A stretch of DNA of 64,000 nucleotides from Nocardioides sambongensis (GTDB lineage Bacteria; Actinomycetota; Actinomycetes; Propionibacteriales; Nocardioidaceae), in NCBI RefSeq assembly GCF_006494815.1, contig NZ_CP041091.1, positions 3,920,501 to 3,984,500 of the forward strand, written 5' to 3'. A program made the translations under genes and the position numbers. Under the pieces are notes generated by a model that was given only the letters and a program-made list of their open reading frames with translations, ran no database searches and was not told the origin of the DNA. Positions 11,359-19,195 of the stretch are shown in pieces (position 1 is the first letter of the stretch; every line of letters begins with the position of its first letter).

Positions 11359-12194
11359 CCACAGGTCCTCGCCCGCTGCGCGACCGCCCACGGATCGGGT
11401 TGTCGAGCGTCTCGGTCTACCCCGAGTCCACCGCGCACGCCTTCGCCTACGCCGCCGACCTCGGGTACGAGTCGGTCGAGGTGATGGTCGGCGTCGACGG
11501 GATCTCGCAGCAGGTGAGCGCGGTCAGCAGCCTCGCCGAGCACCACCGGATGCCGGTCAGCGCCGTGCACGCGCCCTGCCTGCTGTTCACCCAGCGGGTC
11601 TGGGGGACCGACCCGTGGGGAAAGCTCGAGCGCTCGGCGGCGATGGCGCAGGCGGTCGGCGCGGAGGTGGTGGTCGTGCACCCTCCGTTCCGCTGGCAGC
11701 GCGACTACGCGCGCGAGTTCGTGGACGGGATCGCCGCCCTGGAGAACTCCAGCGGCATCGCCTTCGCGGTGGAGAACATGTATCCGTGGCGGGCGACCTC
11801 GCGCCGCGGGCTGGAGATGTACCAGCCCGGGTGGGACCCCTCGGCCGAGCCCTACGCCAACACCACGGTCGACCTCTCCCACGCCGCGATCGCCCGGTCG
11901 GACCCGACCGCGATGGCGCAGCGGCTGGGCGACCGGCTGCGCCACGTGCACCTGACCGACGGCACCGACTCGGCCAAGGACGAGCACCTGGTGCCGGGCC
12001 GCGGCGACGTCGGTGCTGCCGGCTTCCTGCGGCACCTGGCCGCGGCGGGCTTCGAGGGCGAGGTGGTGCTGGAGATCAACACGCGCCGATGCGCGGACCG
12101 GGCCGAGCGGACCGCCGACCTGCGCGAGTCGCTGGAGTTCGCCCGGACCCACCTCCAGCCGGCCGGCGACCTCTCCGCCGAGCAGTCGCGATGA
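11355..12194 (+). CDS. Sugar phosphate isomerase/epimerase-like TIM-barrel protein
   Basis: Xylose-isomerase-like (AP endonuclease family 2) TIM barrel of about 279 residues. Start GTG 11355 overlaps the ppx stop. Metal-ligand residues typical of the fold appear: [35 protein letters not shown] and VLEINTR. The position after ppx corresponds to Rv0498 of M. tuberculosis. The reaction is unknown. It ends with an ATGA overlap into the TetR gene. Confidence 0.8.
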   Translation: MTTGPRPLRDRPRIGLSSVSVYPESTAHAFAYAADLGYESVEVMVGVDGISQQVSAVSSLAEHHRMPVSAVHAPCLLFTQRVWGTDPWGKLERSAAMAQAVGAEVVVVHPPFRWQRDYAREFVDGIAALENSSGIAFAVENMYPWRATSRRGLEMYQPGWDPSAEPYANTTVDLSHAAIARSDPTAMAQRLGDRLRHVHLTDGTDSAKDEHLVPGRGDVGAAGFLRHLAAAGFEGEVVLEINTRRCADRAERTADLRESLEFARTHLQPAGDLSAEQSR

Positions 12195-12814
12195 GCCGGA
12201 CGCGGACCCGGGGACGCCGTCCCGGAAGCCCCGACACCCGTGCCCTGATCCTCGACGCCGCCCGCGAGCGCTTCGCCGCCGGCGGCTTCGCCGGTACGAC
12301 GGTCCGCGCCGTGGCGGCCCACGCCGGTGTCGACCCGGCGCTGGTGCACCACTACTTCGGCTCCAAGGACGAGCTCTTCGTGGCCTCGCTGGCGCTCCCG
12401 ATCGATCCGCGCGCGGTCCTTGCCGAGCGCCTCGCGGCACTCCCCGCAGAGGCCGGGTCGGAGAGTCCCGGCGCACGCCTGCTGCAGGCGATCCTCTCGG
12501 TGTGGGACGACCCCGCGCTGCAGGCCGGCCTGGTGGCGGCCGTCCGCCGCTTCCTGGAGCCGGGGGGAGAGACGCTGGTCCGGGCCGGCTTCGTGCCGGT
12601 CGTGCTGGTGCCGCTGGGGGAGCTGCTCGGGGTGCAGGAGCCGGCGGTGCGGATGCCGCTGGTGGCCACCCAGGTGTTCGGGCTGCTGATCGGCCGCTAC
12701 CTGGTGGCGTTGGAGCCGGTCGCCTCGATGCCGGCCGAGGAGGTGGTCGCGACCTTCGCACCGGTCCTGGACCGCTGCCTGCTCGGTGAGCTCCCGTCCC
12801 GATCTGCCACCTGA
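12191..12814 (+). CDS. TetR-family transcriptional regulator
   Basis: About 207 residues. The N-terminal HTH reads ILDAARERFAAGGFAGTTVR, then VAAHAGVDPALVHHYFGSKD, a canonical TetR signature. The C-terminal half is a helical ligand-binding domain. ATG 12191 overlaps the previous stop. The ABC exporter pair follows 60 bases downstream on the same strand, so control of that exporter is the natural inference. A palindrome across the exporter start codon (12866-12883) is a candidate operator. Confidence 0.88.
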   Translation: MSRTRTRGRRPGSPDTRALILDAARERFAAGGFAGTTVRAVAAHAGVDPALVHHYFGSKDELFVASLALPIDPRAVLAERLAALPAEAGSESPGARLLQAILSVWDDPALQAGLVAAVRRFLEPGGETLVRAGFVPVVLVPLGELLGVQEPAVRMPLVATQVFGLLIGRYLVALEPVASMPAEEVVATFAPVLDRCLLGELPSRSAT

Positions 12815-12865
12815 CCGGGACCCGGCAGGCCGGGGCCCTTGCCGGACGCCCGGGCGAGGAGCATT

Positions 12866-12883
12866 ATTCATTGCATGATGAAT
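12866..12883 (+). promoter_or_regulatory. Candidate TetR operator overlapping the ABC exporter start
   Basis: ATTCAT-N6-ATGAAT, an inverted repeat in an unusually A/T-rich patch that contains both possible ATG codons (12875 and 12878). A -10-like CATTAT (12862-12867) ends 7 bases before ATG 12875, consistent with a leaderless transcript. A repressor bound here would cover both transcription and translation starts. Confidence 0.5.
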
Positions 12884-13594
12884 TCTTCGGCGGTGGTCGA
12901 CCTCCGGGGCCTCCGGGTGGTCCGCGGCGGCCGGGTCGTGCTGGACGGACTCGACCTGGAGATCCGGGCCGGTGTCACCGGCCTGCTCGGCCCCTCGGGC
13001 TGCGGCAAGTCGACGATGCTGCGGGCCGTGGTCGGTGTGCAGCGGGTGGCCGGCGGCAGCGTCTCGGTGCTCGGTCACGAGGCCGGCAGCCCCCCGCTGC
13101 GCACCCGGGTCGGCTACATGACGCAGGCGAGCAGCGTCTACGACGACCTCAGCGTGCTGGAGAACCTCCGGTTCTTCGCCCGGGTGCTCGGCTGCGACGC
13201 CGACGTCGTGGCGCCGGCGATCGAGGCCGTCGACCTCGGCGAGCAGCGCGACCAGGTCGTCGCCCGACTCAGTGGAGGTCAGCGCTCGCGCGTCGGGCTC
13301 GCCGTGGCGCTGCTCGGATCGCCGGACCTGCTGGTCCTCGACGAGCCCACGGTCGGCCTCGACCCGGTGCTCCGGCGCGACCTCTGGCAGCTCTTCCACC
13401 GCCTGGCCGACGGCGGCACCGCGGTGATCGTCTCCAGCCACGTGATGGACGAGGCCGAGCAGTGCGACCGGCTGATGCTGATGCGCGACGGCGAGATCCT
13501 CGCCCACGACACCCCGGCCGCGATCAAGGCCGACGCCGGGGTGGACGACATCGAGAGCGCCTTCCTGGCGCTGGTCGGACGGGACGCGGCGTGA
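12875..13594 (+). CDS. ABC transporter ATP-binding protein (DrrA-like exporter)
   Basis: About 239 residues. Walker A GPSGCGKST, Q-loop YMTQASSVYDDLSVLENLRF, signature LSGGQRSRVGLA, Walker B LLVLDEPTVGLDP and H-loop SSHVMDEAEQCD are all present and intact. The family energises export of drugs or lipids through an ABC-2 membrane partner, which follows with a GTGA overlap at 13591-13594. ATG 12875 (MMNSSAVVDL) is preferred over a longer in-frame start at 12839, because an A/T-rich promoter-like stretch lies between them. Confidence 0.92.
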   Translation: MMNSSAVVDLRGLRVVRGGRVVLDGLDLEIRAGVTGLLGPSGCGKSTMLRAVVGVQRVAGGSVSVLGHEAGSPPLRTRVGYMTQASSVYDDLSVLENLRFFARVLGCDADVVAPAIEAVDLGEQRDQVVARLSGGQRSRVGLAVALLGSPDLLVLDEPTVGLDPVLRRDLWQLFHRLADGGTAVIVSSHVMDEAEQCDRLMLMRDGEILAHDTPAAIKADAGVDDIESAFLALVGRDAA

Positions 13595-14337
13595 GCGCCC
13601 CGCTGAGTCCGCGGGTCACCGGGGCGATCGCCGCCCGGGTGCTCACCCAGCTGCGGCGCGACCACCGGACCCTGGCGATGCTGTTGCTGCTGCCGTGCCT
13701 GCTGCAGGCGCTGCTGTGGTGGGTCTTCTCCGACCAGGGCGCGATCTTCGACCAGATCGGACCGGCCCTGCTGGCGATCTTCCCGTTCTTCGTGATGTTC
13801 CTGGTGACCAGCGTGACGACGCTGCGCGAGCGCTCCAGCGGCACCCTGGAGCGACTCTTCACGATGCCGATGCAGCGGCTGGACTTCCTGCTCGGCTACG
13901 CGATCGCCTTCGGGCTCGTCGCCGCCGTCCAGGCCGCCCTCGCGGTCGGGGTCTCGGTCGGCCTGCTCGACCTGGAGGTCGAGGGGCCGATCTGGCTGCT
14001 CGGGGTGATCGCGGTCGCCGACGCCGTGCTCGGCACCGCCCTCGGGCTCTTCGTCTCCGCCTTCGCCCGCACCGAGTTCCAGGCGGTGCAGTTCCTTCCG
14101 GCCGTGGTGGTGCCGCAGATCCTGCTGTGCGGCCTGCTGGTGCCGCGGGACCAGCTGCCGGGGGTGCTCGAGGTGATCTCCGACGTGCTCCCTCTCTCCT
14201 ACGCGGTGGACGCGATGACCGAGCTGACCACCACGACCGCGACCGGCGGGGCGTGGCAGGACCTCGGCATCGTGGCGGCCTTCGCGGTGGCCTGCCTGGG
14301 GCTCGGTGCGGCGACGCTGCAGCGACGTACCGAGTGA
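13591..14337 (+). CDS. ABC-2 type exporter permease
   Basis: About 248 residues with roughly six hydrophobic segments (for example LAMLLLLPCLLQALLWWVF, ALLAIFPFFVMFLVTSV, AIAFGLVAAVQAALAVGV, LLGVIAVADAVLGTALGLF). The ABC-2 loop motif TTLRERSSGTLERLFTMP is typical of DrrB/NodJ-like permeases. The start GTG 13591 overlaps the ATPase stop codon. Together with the ATPase and the TetR gene it forms an export unit of unknown substrate. Confidence 0.9.
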   Translation: MSAPLSPRVTGAIAARVLTQLRRDHRTLAMLLLLPCLLQALLWWVFSDQGAIFDQIGPALLAIFPFFVMFLVTSVTTLRERSSGTLERLFTMPMQRLDFLLGYAIAFGLVAAVQAALAVGVSVGLLDLEVEGPIWLLGVIAVADAVLGTALGLFVSAFARTEFQAVQFLPAVVVPQILLCGLLVPRDQLPGVLEVISDVLPLSYAVDAMTELTTTTATGGAWQDLGIVAAFAVACLGLGAATLQRRTE

Positions 14338-14415
14338 TCCGGGGTCGGGGCGCCCGATCCCTGCGGACCTGACATCCTTCGTGGCGTCCCCAGAACCCCA
14401 CGAATCGAGCGAAGC

Positions 14416-15228
14416 ATGAGCGAGAACGCGTCCCGCACCGCCCTGATCGGAGCCGGCGTGATGGGTGAGGCCATCCTGTCCGGGCTGGTCCGCTCCGGCC
14501 GCCCGGCAGCGGACCTCCTGGTCGGTGAGAAGCGTGCCGAGCGAGCCGCCGAGCTGGAGGAGCGGTACGGCGTCGAGGTGGTCTCCAACCGCGACGCCGC
14601 CGAGTGGGCCGACACGGTGGCGCTGGTGATCAAGCCGCAGGACATGGTCGCCGTGCTCGACGAGATCGCGCCCGCGCTCCGGCCGGGCCAGCTGCTGGTC
14701 TCGCTGGCCGCCGGGATCACCACCGAGCTGATCGAGTCGCACGTGCCGGCCGGGGTCGCGGTGGTCCGGGTGATGCCGAACACGCCCGCGCTGCTGGGCC
14801 AGGGAATGGCGGCGATCTCTCCCGGAAGTGACTGCGACGAGGCGCAGCTGGCCGAGGTGGAGGCGATGATGAGCGCCGTCGGCGAGGTGGTCCGGGTGCC
14901 GGAGAAGCAGCAGGACGCGGTGACCGCGATCAGCGGCTCGGGACCGGCCTACGTCTTCCTCGTCGCCGAGGCGATGATCGAGGCAGGCGTCCAGCTCGGC
15001 CTCCCGCGACCCACCGCCCGCGAGCTCGCGGTGCAGACCCTCCTCGGCTCGACGTCGATGCTGAAGGAGAGCGGCGAGCACCCCACCGTGCTGCGCGAGC
15101 AGGTGACCTCGCCCGGCGGGACCACCGCGGCCGCGCTGCGTGAGCTCGAGGTGCAAGGCCTGCGCGCCGCGTTCCACGCGGCCCTGGAGGCGGCGCGGGA
15201 CCGCTCCCGCGAGCTGGCCGGCGGCTGA
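14416..15228 (+). CDS. proC: Pyrroline-5-carboxylate reductase
   Basis: Last step of proline synthesis, reducing P5C with NAD(P)H in the cytoplasm. 270 residues, normal length. The Rossmann start is ALIGAGVMGEAILSGLVRSG. The family block VMPNTPALLGQGMAAIS and the C-terminal signature (AISGSGPAYVF... ELAVQTLLGSTSML...VTSPGGTTAAAL) are complete. The order ppx, isomerase, proC, small HTH, bS22, epimerase matches the M. tuberculosis Rv0496-Rv0501 region. Confidence 0.96.
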   Translation: MSENASRTALIGAGVMGEAILSGLVRSGRPAADLLVGEKRAERAAELEERYGVEVVSNRDAAEWADTVALVIKPQDMVAVLDEIAPALRPGQLLVSLAAGITTELIESHVPAGVAVVRVMPNTPALLGQGMAAISPGSDCDEAQLAEVEAMMSAVGEVVRVPEKQQDAVTAISGSGPAYVFLVAEAMIEAGVQLGLPRPTARELAVQTLLGSTSMLKESGEHPTVLREQVTSPGGTTAAALRELEVQGLRAAFHAALEAARDRSRELAGG

Positions 15229-15236
15229 GTCCGGCC

Positions 15237-15974
15237 TCAGCCCGTCTCGGCGTGCCGCGTGCGTGCCCGGGACCAGTCGATGTCGGCGAGCCGGCGTACC
15301 CGGGCCGGGGTGCCGTGCCGGGCCGGGTCGTGGCGGCCGGCGCGGTCCAGCCAGATCGGGCGCAGCCCGGCGCGCTCAGCGCCGTGGACGTCGTGGACCA
15401 AGGAGTCTCCGACCATCGCGCAGCGGGACGGCTCGACGTCGAGGCCCGCGCACGCGGCGTGGTAGGAGCGGCTGTCGGGCTTCGCGGCCGGCAGCTCGGA
15501 GGAGGCGAAGACCGGGACGCCCAGCGCCGCCAGCCCGGTACGACGCAGCTTGCTCTCCTGGATCTCCCGCACGCCGTTGGTGAGGATGCCGACGGCCAGG
15601 CCGGCGGACCGGGCGGCACGCACGGCGTCGGCCGCGTCGGAGAAGGCGCGCCAGGCCGACCGGTAACAGGCGAGGAACCCGGCGAAGGTGTCGTCGGCCA
15701 GTGCGTCGTCGGCCAGGTCCCAGCCCGGGAGGAACGCGCGGATCCGGGCTCGGCGCTGCTCGGTGTGGGTGATCTCGCCGCGTTGCGAGCGCTCGTAGTG
15801 GCGCGCCTCGAGCGCGAACCAACGGTCGACGTGCTCCTCCAGGCCGATCGGGTCCTCGGCCAGGCCGAGTCCCGCCAGCCAGGTCCGCAGGCCGCGTTCG
15901 GCCGCTCCGCGGTGATCCACCAGGGTGTCGTCCAGGTCGAAGAGGACCGCGTCGACCGCACCGGGGAGCACCAT
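15237..15974 (-). CDS. HAD-superfamily hydrolase
   Basis: About 245 residues. Motif I LFDLDDTLVDH (nucleophile and acid Asp), motif II VGILTNG, motif III Lys near SELPAAKPDSRSYHAAC and motif IV MVGDSLVHDVHGAE give a subfamily IA phosphatase with an alpha-helical cap. The substrate is unknown. It converges on proC with 8 bases between stops. A 258-bp region separates its start from the next plus-strand gene. Confidence 0.86.
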   Translation of the reverse strand: MVLPGAVDAVLFDLDDTLVDHRGAAERGLRTWLAGLGLAEDPIGLEEHVDRWFALEARHYERSQRGEITHTEQRRARIRAFLPGWDLADDALADDTFAGFLACYRSAWRAFSDAADAVRAARSAGLAVGILTNGVREIQESKLRRTGLAALGVPVFASSELPAAKPDSRSYHAACAGLDVEPSRCAMVGDSLVHDVHGAERAGLRPIWLDRAGRHDPARHGTPARVRRLADIDWSRARTRHAETG

Positions 15975-16116
15975 GCCGGCGAGTCTGTCAGGGCCCGCCG
16001 ACGCATTCCGGCCCGGGTGGATCGGCCTCCGCCCGGCCCGCGGAGGCGGCGCCGAGCCGTCCCGATCATGCTGGGGCTTTGGTCCCGGTCAAGCCGACAC
16101 GCCGAATTGTCGAAAG

Positions 16117-16142
16117 TTCCAGTGGTCTACCCCTTCCCCACT
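16117..16142 (+). repeat. Inverted repeat upstream of the excisionase-type HTH gene
   Basis: CCAGTGG and CCACTGG flank a 12-base loop. It lies in the 258-bp gap 15975-16232 between the HAD gene and the small HTH gene. A TATTCT box is seen at 16159-16164. A regulatory role is possible but unproven; the rest of the gap shows nothing recognisable. Confidence 0.4.
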
Positions 16143-16232
16143 GGTCACAGCAGGCCCTATTCTCACGCACAGGCGTCCGGACGATCACCGCTGGGGAAGG
16201 CGGTGGCGGACGCACAGAAAGCGTGGTTGACC

Positions 16233-16448
16233 ATGGCTCCTTCGTCGCGTGAGCGCCCTGAGTCCTTGCCGGACCCCAAGTTCCTGACCATCGCCGAGGT
16301 GGCCACGATGATGCGGGTCTCCAAGATGACGGTGTATCGACTGGTGCACGGCGGCGACCTGCCGGCCGTGCGTGTGGGGCGTTCGTTCCGCGTGACCGAG
16401 GACGACGTGAACGACTACCTGCGCAAGAGCTTCTACGACGTCGGCTGA
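16233..16448 (+). CDS. Excisionase-type (MerR-like) HTH DNA-binding protein
   Basis: 71 residues. One winged HTH fills the protein: FLTIAEVATMMRVSKMTVYR, then LVHGGDLPAVRVGRSFRVTE. This is the excisionase/BldC type of DNA-binding domain, and it sits where M. tuberculosis has Rv0500A. Start ATG 16233 is chosen to match the usual size; GTG 16203, three bases after GGGGAAGG, would add ten residues and cannot be excluded. It stands alone with no phage genes, so a chromosomal regulator is likelier than an excisionase. Confidence 0.85.
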   Translation: MAPSSRERPESLPDPKFLTIAEVATMMRVSKMTVYRLVHGGDLPAVRVGRSFRVTEDDVNDYLRKSFYDVG

Positions 16449-16558
16449 GCCGGACCGGCGGATGCCGGCCGAGCCTCGGCGCAGCCGCGGTCCCCGGGGC
16501 CGGGGGAGGCCGGGCATCCCATCCGGCGCACTGATTCTCCGCCCTCCCACGCCTGCCA

Positions 16559-16564
16559 GTAGGC
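16559..16564 (+). promoter_or_regulatory. -10-like box upstream of the bS22 gene
   Basis: TAGGCT fits TANNNT. A start about 7 bases later would give a leader of roughly 70 bases that holds a CCACCG-T-CGGTGG hairpin and then GGTGGAGG, the ribosome site of the bS22 gene. Confidence 0.35.
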
Positions 16565-16638
16565 TGGGCCAATCCGCCGACCACCGTCGGTGGACTCGTT
16601 CGTGAGACCCGGGCCCGTGTCCGGGGTGGAGGTTCCCA

Positions 16639-16740
16639 GTGGGTTCTGTCATCAAGAAGCGCCGGAAGCGGATGGCGAAGAAGAAGCACCGCAAGCTGCT
16701 GAAGAAGACGCGCGTGCAGCGCCGCAAGCTCGGCAAGTAA
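16639..16740 (+). CDS. Small ribosomal subunit protein bS22 (AURKAIP1/COX24 domain)
   Basis: 33 residues: begins [20 protein letters not shown] and ends RRKLGK, half of it Lys or Arg. This is the actinobacterial bS22 seen in mycobacterial ribosome structures, related to mitochondrial AURKAIP1. GTG 16639 follows GGAGG at the usual spacing. The same gene lies between Rv0500A and galE2 in M. tuberculosis (Rv0500B). It is easily missed because of its size. Confidence 0.93.
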   Translation: MGSVIKKRRKRMAKKKHRKLLKKTRVQRRKLGK

Positions 16741-16765
16741 GACCGCTCCTTCTCGGTCAGGTGTG

Positions 16766-17842
16766 ATGGGCGACGGTCGTACGGTCCTGATCACCGGGGT
16801 CTCCCGGGACCTCGGACGTACGTTCGCGCGCCGACTCGCCTCCGCGCCCGGTGTCGACCGTGTCTTCGGGGTGGATGTCATCCCCCCTCGCGGCGACATC
16901 GGTGACGTGACCTTCGTCCGGGCCGACATCCGCAACCCGGTGATCGCCAAGGTGATCGCCAAGGAGGACGTCGACACCGTCGTCCACATGAGCGTCATCG
17001 CGACGCCGGGCAGCGCGGGTGCCCGCGGCACGATGAAGGAGCTGAACGTCATCGGGACGATGCAGCTCCTCGCCGCCTGCCAGAAGGCGGAGTCGGTGCG
17101 CCAGCTGGTGGTGAAGTCGTCGACCACCGCCTACGGCGCGAGCAGTCGCGACCCGGCGATGTTCACCGAGGACATGCAGCCGCGTCGCGCACCGCGCACC
17201 GGCTACGCCAAGGACGTGGCCGAGGTGGAGGGCTACGTGCGTGGCTTCGCACGCCGCCGGCCCGACGTGGCGGTCACGTTGCTGCGCTGCGCCAACGTGA
17301 TCGGTCCCGAGGTGGTCAGCCCGCTGACGTCCTACCTGCGACTGCCGGTCATCCCGACCGTCCTCGGCTTCGACCCGCGCCTGCAGGTGCTGCACGAGGA
17401 CGACCTGCACCGGGTGCTCCAGCACGCGGTCACCGAGGGAGTTCCCGGCACCTTCAACGTCGCTGGCGACGGTCTGCTGGTGCTGTCCCAGGCCCTGCGT
17501 CGGCTGCAGCGCCCGAGCGTGCCGCTGCCCTCCTTCGCGGTGGGCACGATGGGCTCGGCGCTGCGTCCCACCCGGAAGGTGGACCTCTCGCCCGAGCTGC
17601 TCGCCTTCCTCACCTTCGGGCGCGGCGTGGACACCTCGGCGATGCGCGACGTCCTCGGCTTCGAGCCGACCTACTCCACCGAGCAGGCGTTCGCCGAGTT
17701 CGGGGCGACCCTCGCCCCGGCCGGCGGCCGCGCCGACAGGGTGCTCGGCGCCCTCGCCTCCCGTCTCCCCGACGCGGAGGAGGACTCCGCGCGCCCGGCC
17801 GTCGGAGCCCCTTCCTTCTCGATCGCCGGCAGCGAGGCATGA
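16766..17842 (+). CDS. NAD-dependent epimerase/dehydratase (SDR)
   Basis: Extended short-chain dehydrogenase of about 358 residues. The NAD-binding start is VLITGVSRDLGRTFARRL, a variant of TGxxGxxG. The catalytic region has KSSTTAYGASS and YAKDVAEVE (YxxxK). The position matches galE2 (Rv0501), but the sugar substrate is not shown. ATG 16766 is used; GTG 16763 just before it would add one residue. It is followed within 3 bases by the acyltransferase gene. Confidence 0.85.
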   Translation: MGDGRTVLITGVSRDLGRTFARRLASAPGVDRVFGVDVIPPRGDIGDVTFVRADIRNPVIAKVIAKEDVDTVVHMSVIATPGSAGARGTMKELNVIGTMQLLAACQKAESVRQLVVKSSTTAYGASSRDPAMFTEDMQPRRAPRTGYAKDVAEVEGYVRGFARRRPDVAVTLLRCANVIGPEVVSPLTSYLRLPVIPTVLGFDPRLQVLHEDDLHRVLQHAVTEGVPGTFNVAGDGLLVLSQALRRLQRPSVPLPSFAVGTMGSALRPTRKVDLSPELLAFLTFGRGVDTSAMRDVLGFEPTYSTEQAFAEFGATLAPAGGRADRVLGALASRLPDAEEDSARPAVGAPSFSIAGSEA

Positions 17843-17845
17843 GCG

Positions 17846-19110
17846 ATGGGTGACGCGGAGATCATCCCGATCGGCACCGGTGGCCGCCCGGGTCGCGGCA
17901 CCGGCCAGCGGCCCTCCAGCGCCGCGCGCGGCCTGGCTCCGTCCGCGAAGCGCCGGCCGGCCAGGTCCCCGGGGTCGGCGACGCCGCCCACGGATACCGC
18001 CGACGAGACGGTCGACGAGACCACCGACGACGCCGTCGGCGCGGTCGACCAGGCGCCGGACCAGAGCGCCGGGTCCCGGGGGTGGCCGAGGAGAACGGTC
18101 GCCGGGAGTCGGGTGCCGAGAGCCCGGACGCGGAGAGCCCGGACGCGGAGAGCCCGGACGCCGAGACGCCCGCGGCCTCCGACGTACCGCCGCGCGTCAC
18201 CGTGCACGAGCCGCACGGCATCCCTGCCGGTGACTGGCTGGCCGCGTTCCAGCACGCCAGCCGTGAGCTCTTCGGCGACCAGTGGGAGCCGCAGCTGGCC
18301 CGGTTCCTGGCGTTCCTGCGCCGCCGGGTGACCGGTGACTACACCGTCGACGAGTACGGCTTCGACGCCGAGATCACCGAGAAGTTCTTCATGGCCGCGC
18401 TGCGACCGATCGCCCAGAAGTGGTTCCGGATCGAGGTCCGTGGCGCCGACAACATCCCGTCCGAGGGGGGTGCCCTGGTGGTGTCGAACCACTCCGGGAC
18501 GGTCCCGGTCGACGGCCTGATGACGATGGTCTCCATCCACGACGCGACCGGCCGCTACCTGCGGCCGCTCGGCGCGGACCTGGTCTTCCGGCTGCCCCTG
18601 GTCGGATCGGTCGCGCGCAAGGGCGGCGCCACCCTGGCGTGTGGCGAGGACGCCGAGCGGATGCTGCGGGGCGGCGAGCTGGTCGGTGTCTGGCCCGAGG
18701 GCTTCAAGGGCATCGGCAAGCCCTACTCCGACCGCTACAAGCTGCAGCGCTTCGGTCGCGGGGGCTTCGTCTCCGCGGCGATGCGCACCGGCGTCCCGAT
18801 CATCCCGCTGTCGCTGGTCGGCGCCGAGGAGATCTATCCGCTGGTCGGCAACATCCCCTCGCTGGCCCGGTTGCTCGGCGTGCCCTACATCCCGATCACG
18901 CCGTTCTTCCCGCTGCTCGGGCCGCTCGGGCTGATCCCGCTGCCCTCCAAGTGGCTGTTGGAGTTCGGCGAGCCGATCCGCACCGACGAGTACGAGGACG
19001 GCGCGGCCGACGACCCGATGCTGGTCTTCAACGTGACCGACCAGGTGCGCGAGACGATCCAGCACACGCTCTACAGCCTTTTGATGCAGCGCACCTCGGT
19101 CTTCGGCTGA
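17846..19110 (+). CDS. Lysophospholipid acyltransferase family protein (apparent frameshift at 18078-18082)
   Basis: LPLAT/PlsC-fold acyltransferase, close in position to Rv0502. The acyl-transfer motif is SNHSGTVPVDG, with six residues between His and Asp rather than the four of NHxxxxD enzymes; together with WPEGFKG this resembles the MGAT-like branch. A hydrophobic C-terminal region (YIPITPFFPLLGPLGLIPL) suggests membrane contact. The first about 75 residues are disordered. GGGGG at 18078-18082 needs a sixth G to join the N-terminal part to VAEENGRR and onward. A 15-bp repeat (ESPDA three times) follows. Repaired length is about 421 residues; initiation downstream at GTG 18082 is an alternative that would need no repair. 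Confidence 0.82.
18118..18162 (+). repeat. 15-bp in-frame tandem repeat, three copies
   Basis: GAGAGCCCGGACGCG repeated three times (last base changed in copy 3), coding ESPDA units in the disordered N-terminal part of the acyltransferase. Confidence 0.85.
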
Positions 19111-19117
19111 CCGTGTC

Positions 19118-19168
19118 GTCTGGTTGAGCCTGCCGTCTGGCTGACCGTGTTGTCTGGCCGAGGGCTTC
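19118..19168 (+). repeat. 17-bp degenerate tandem repeat between genes
   Basis: GTCTGG starts at 19118, 19135 and 19152, giving three 17-bp units with GTCTGGYYGA in common. They fill most of the short space between the acyltransferase and the convergent DUF5667 gene. No terminator T-run is seen. Confidence 0.6.
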
Positions 19169-19195
19169 GCGGCCGATCAGGGTCCGGGCCGGCGT

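Noticed and set aside
16233..16448. Excisionase of a prophage or integrated element
   Set aside because: No integrase, attachment site or phage genes are nearby, and the gene has the same neighbours as in M. tuberculosis.
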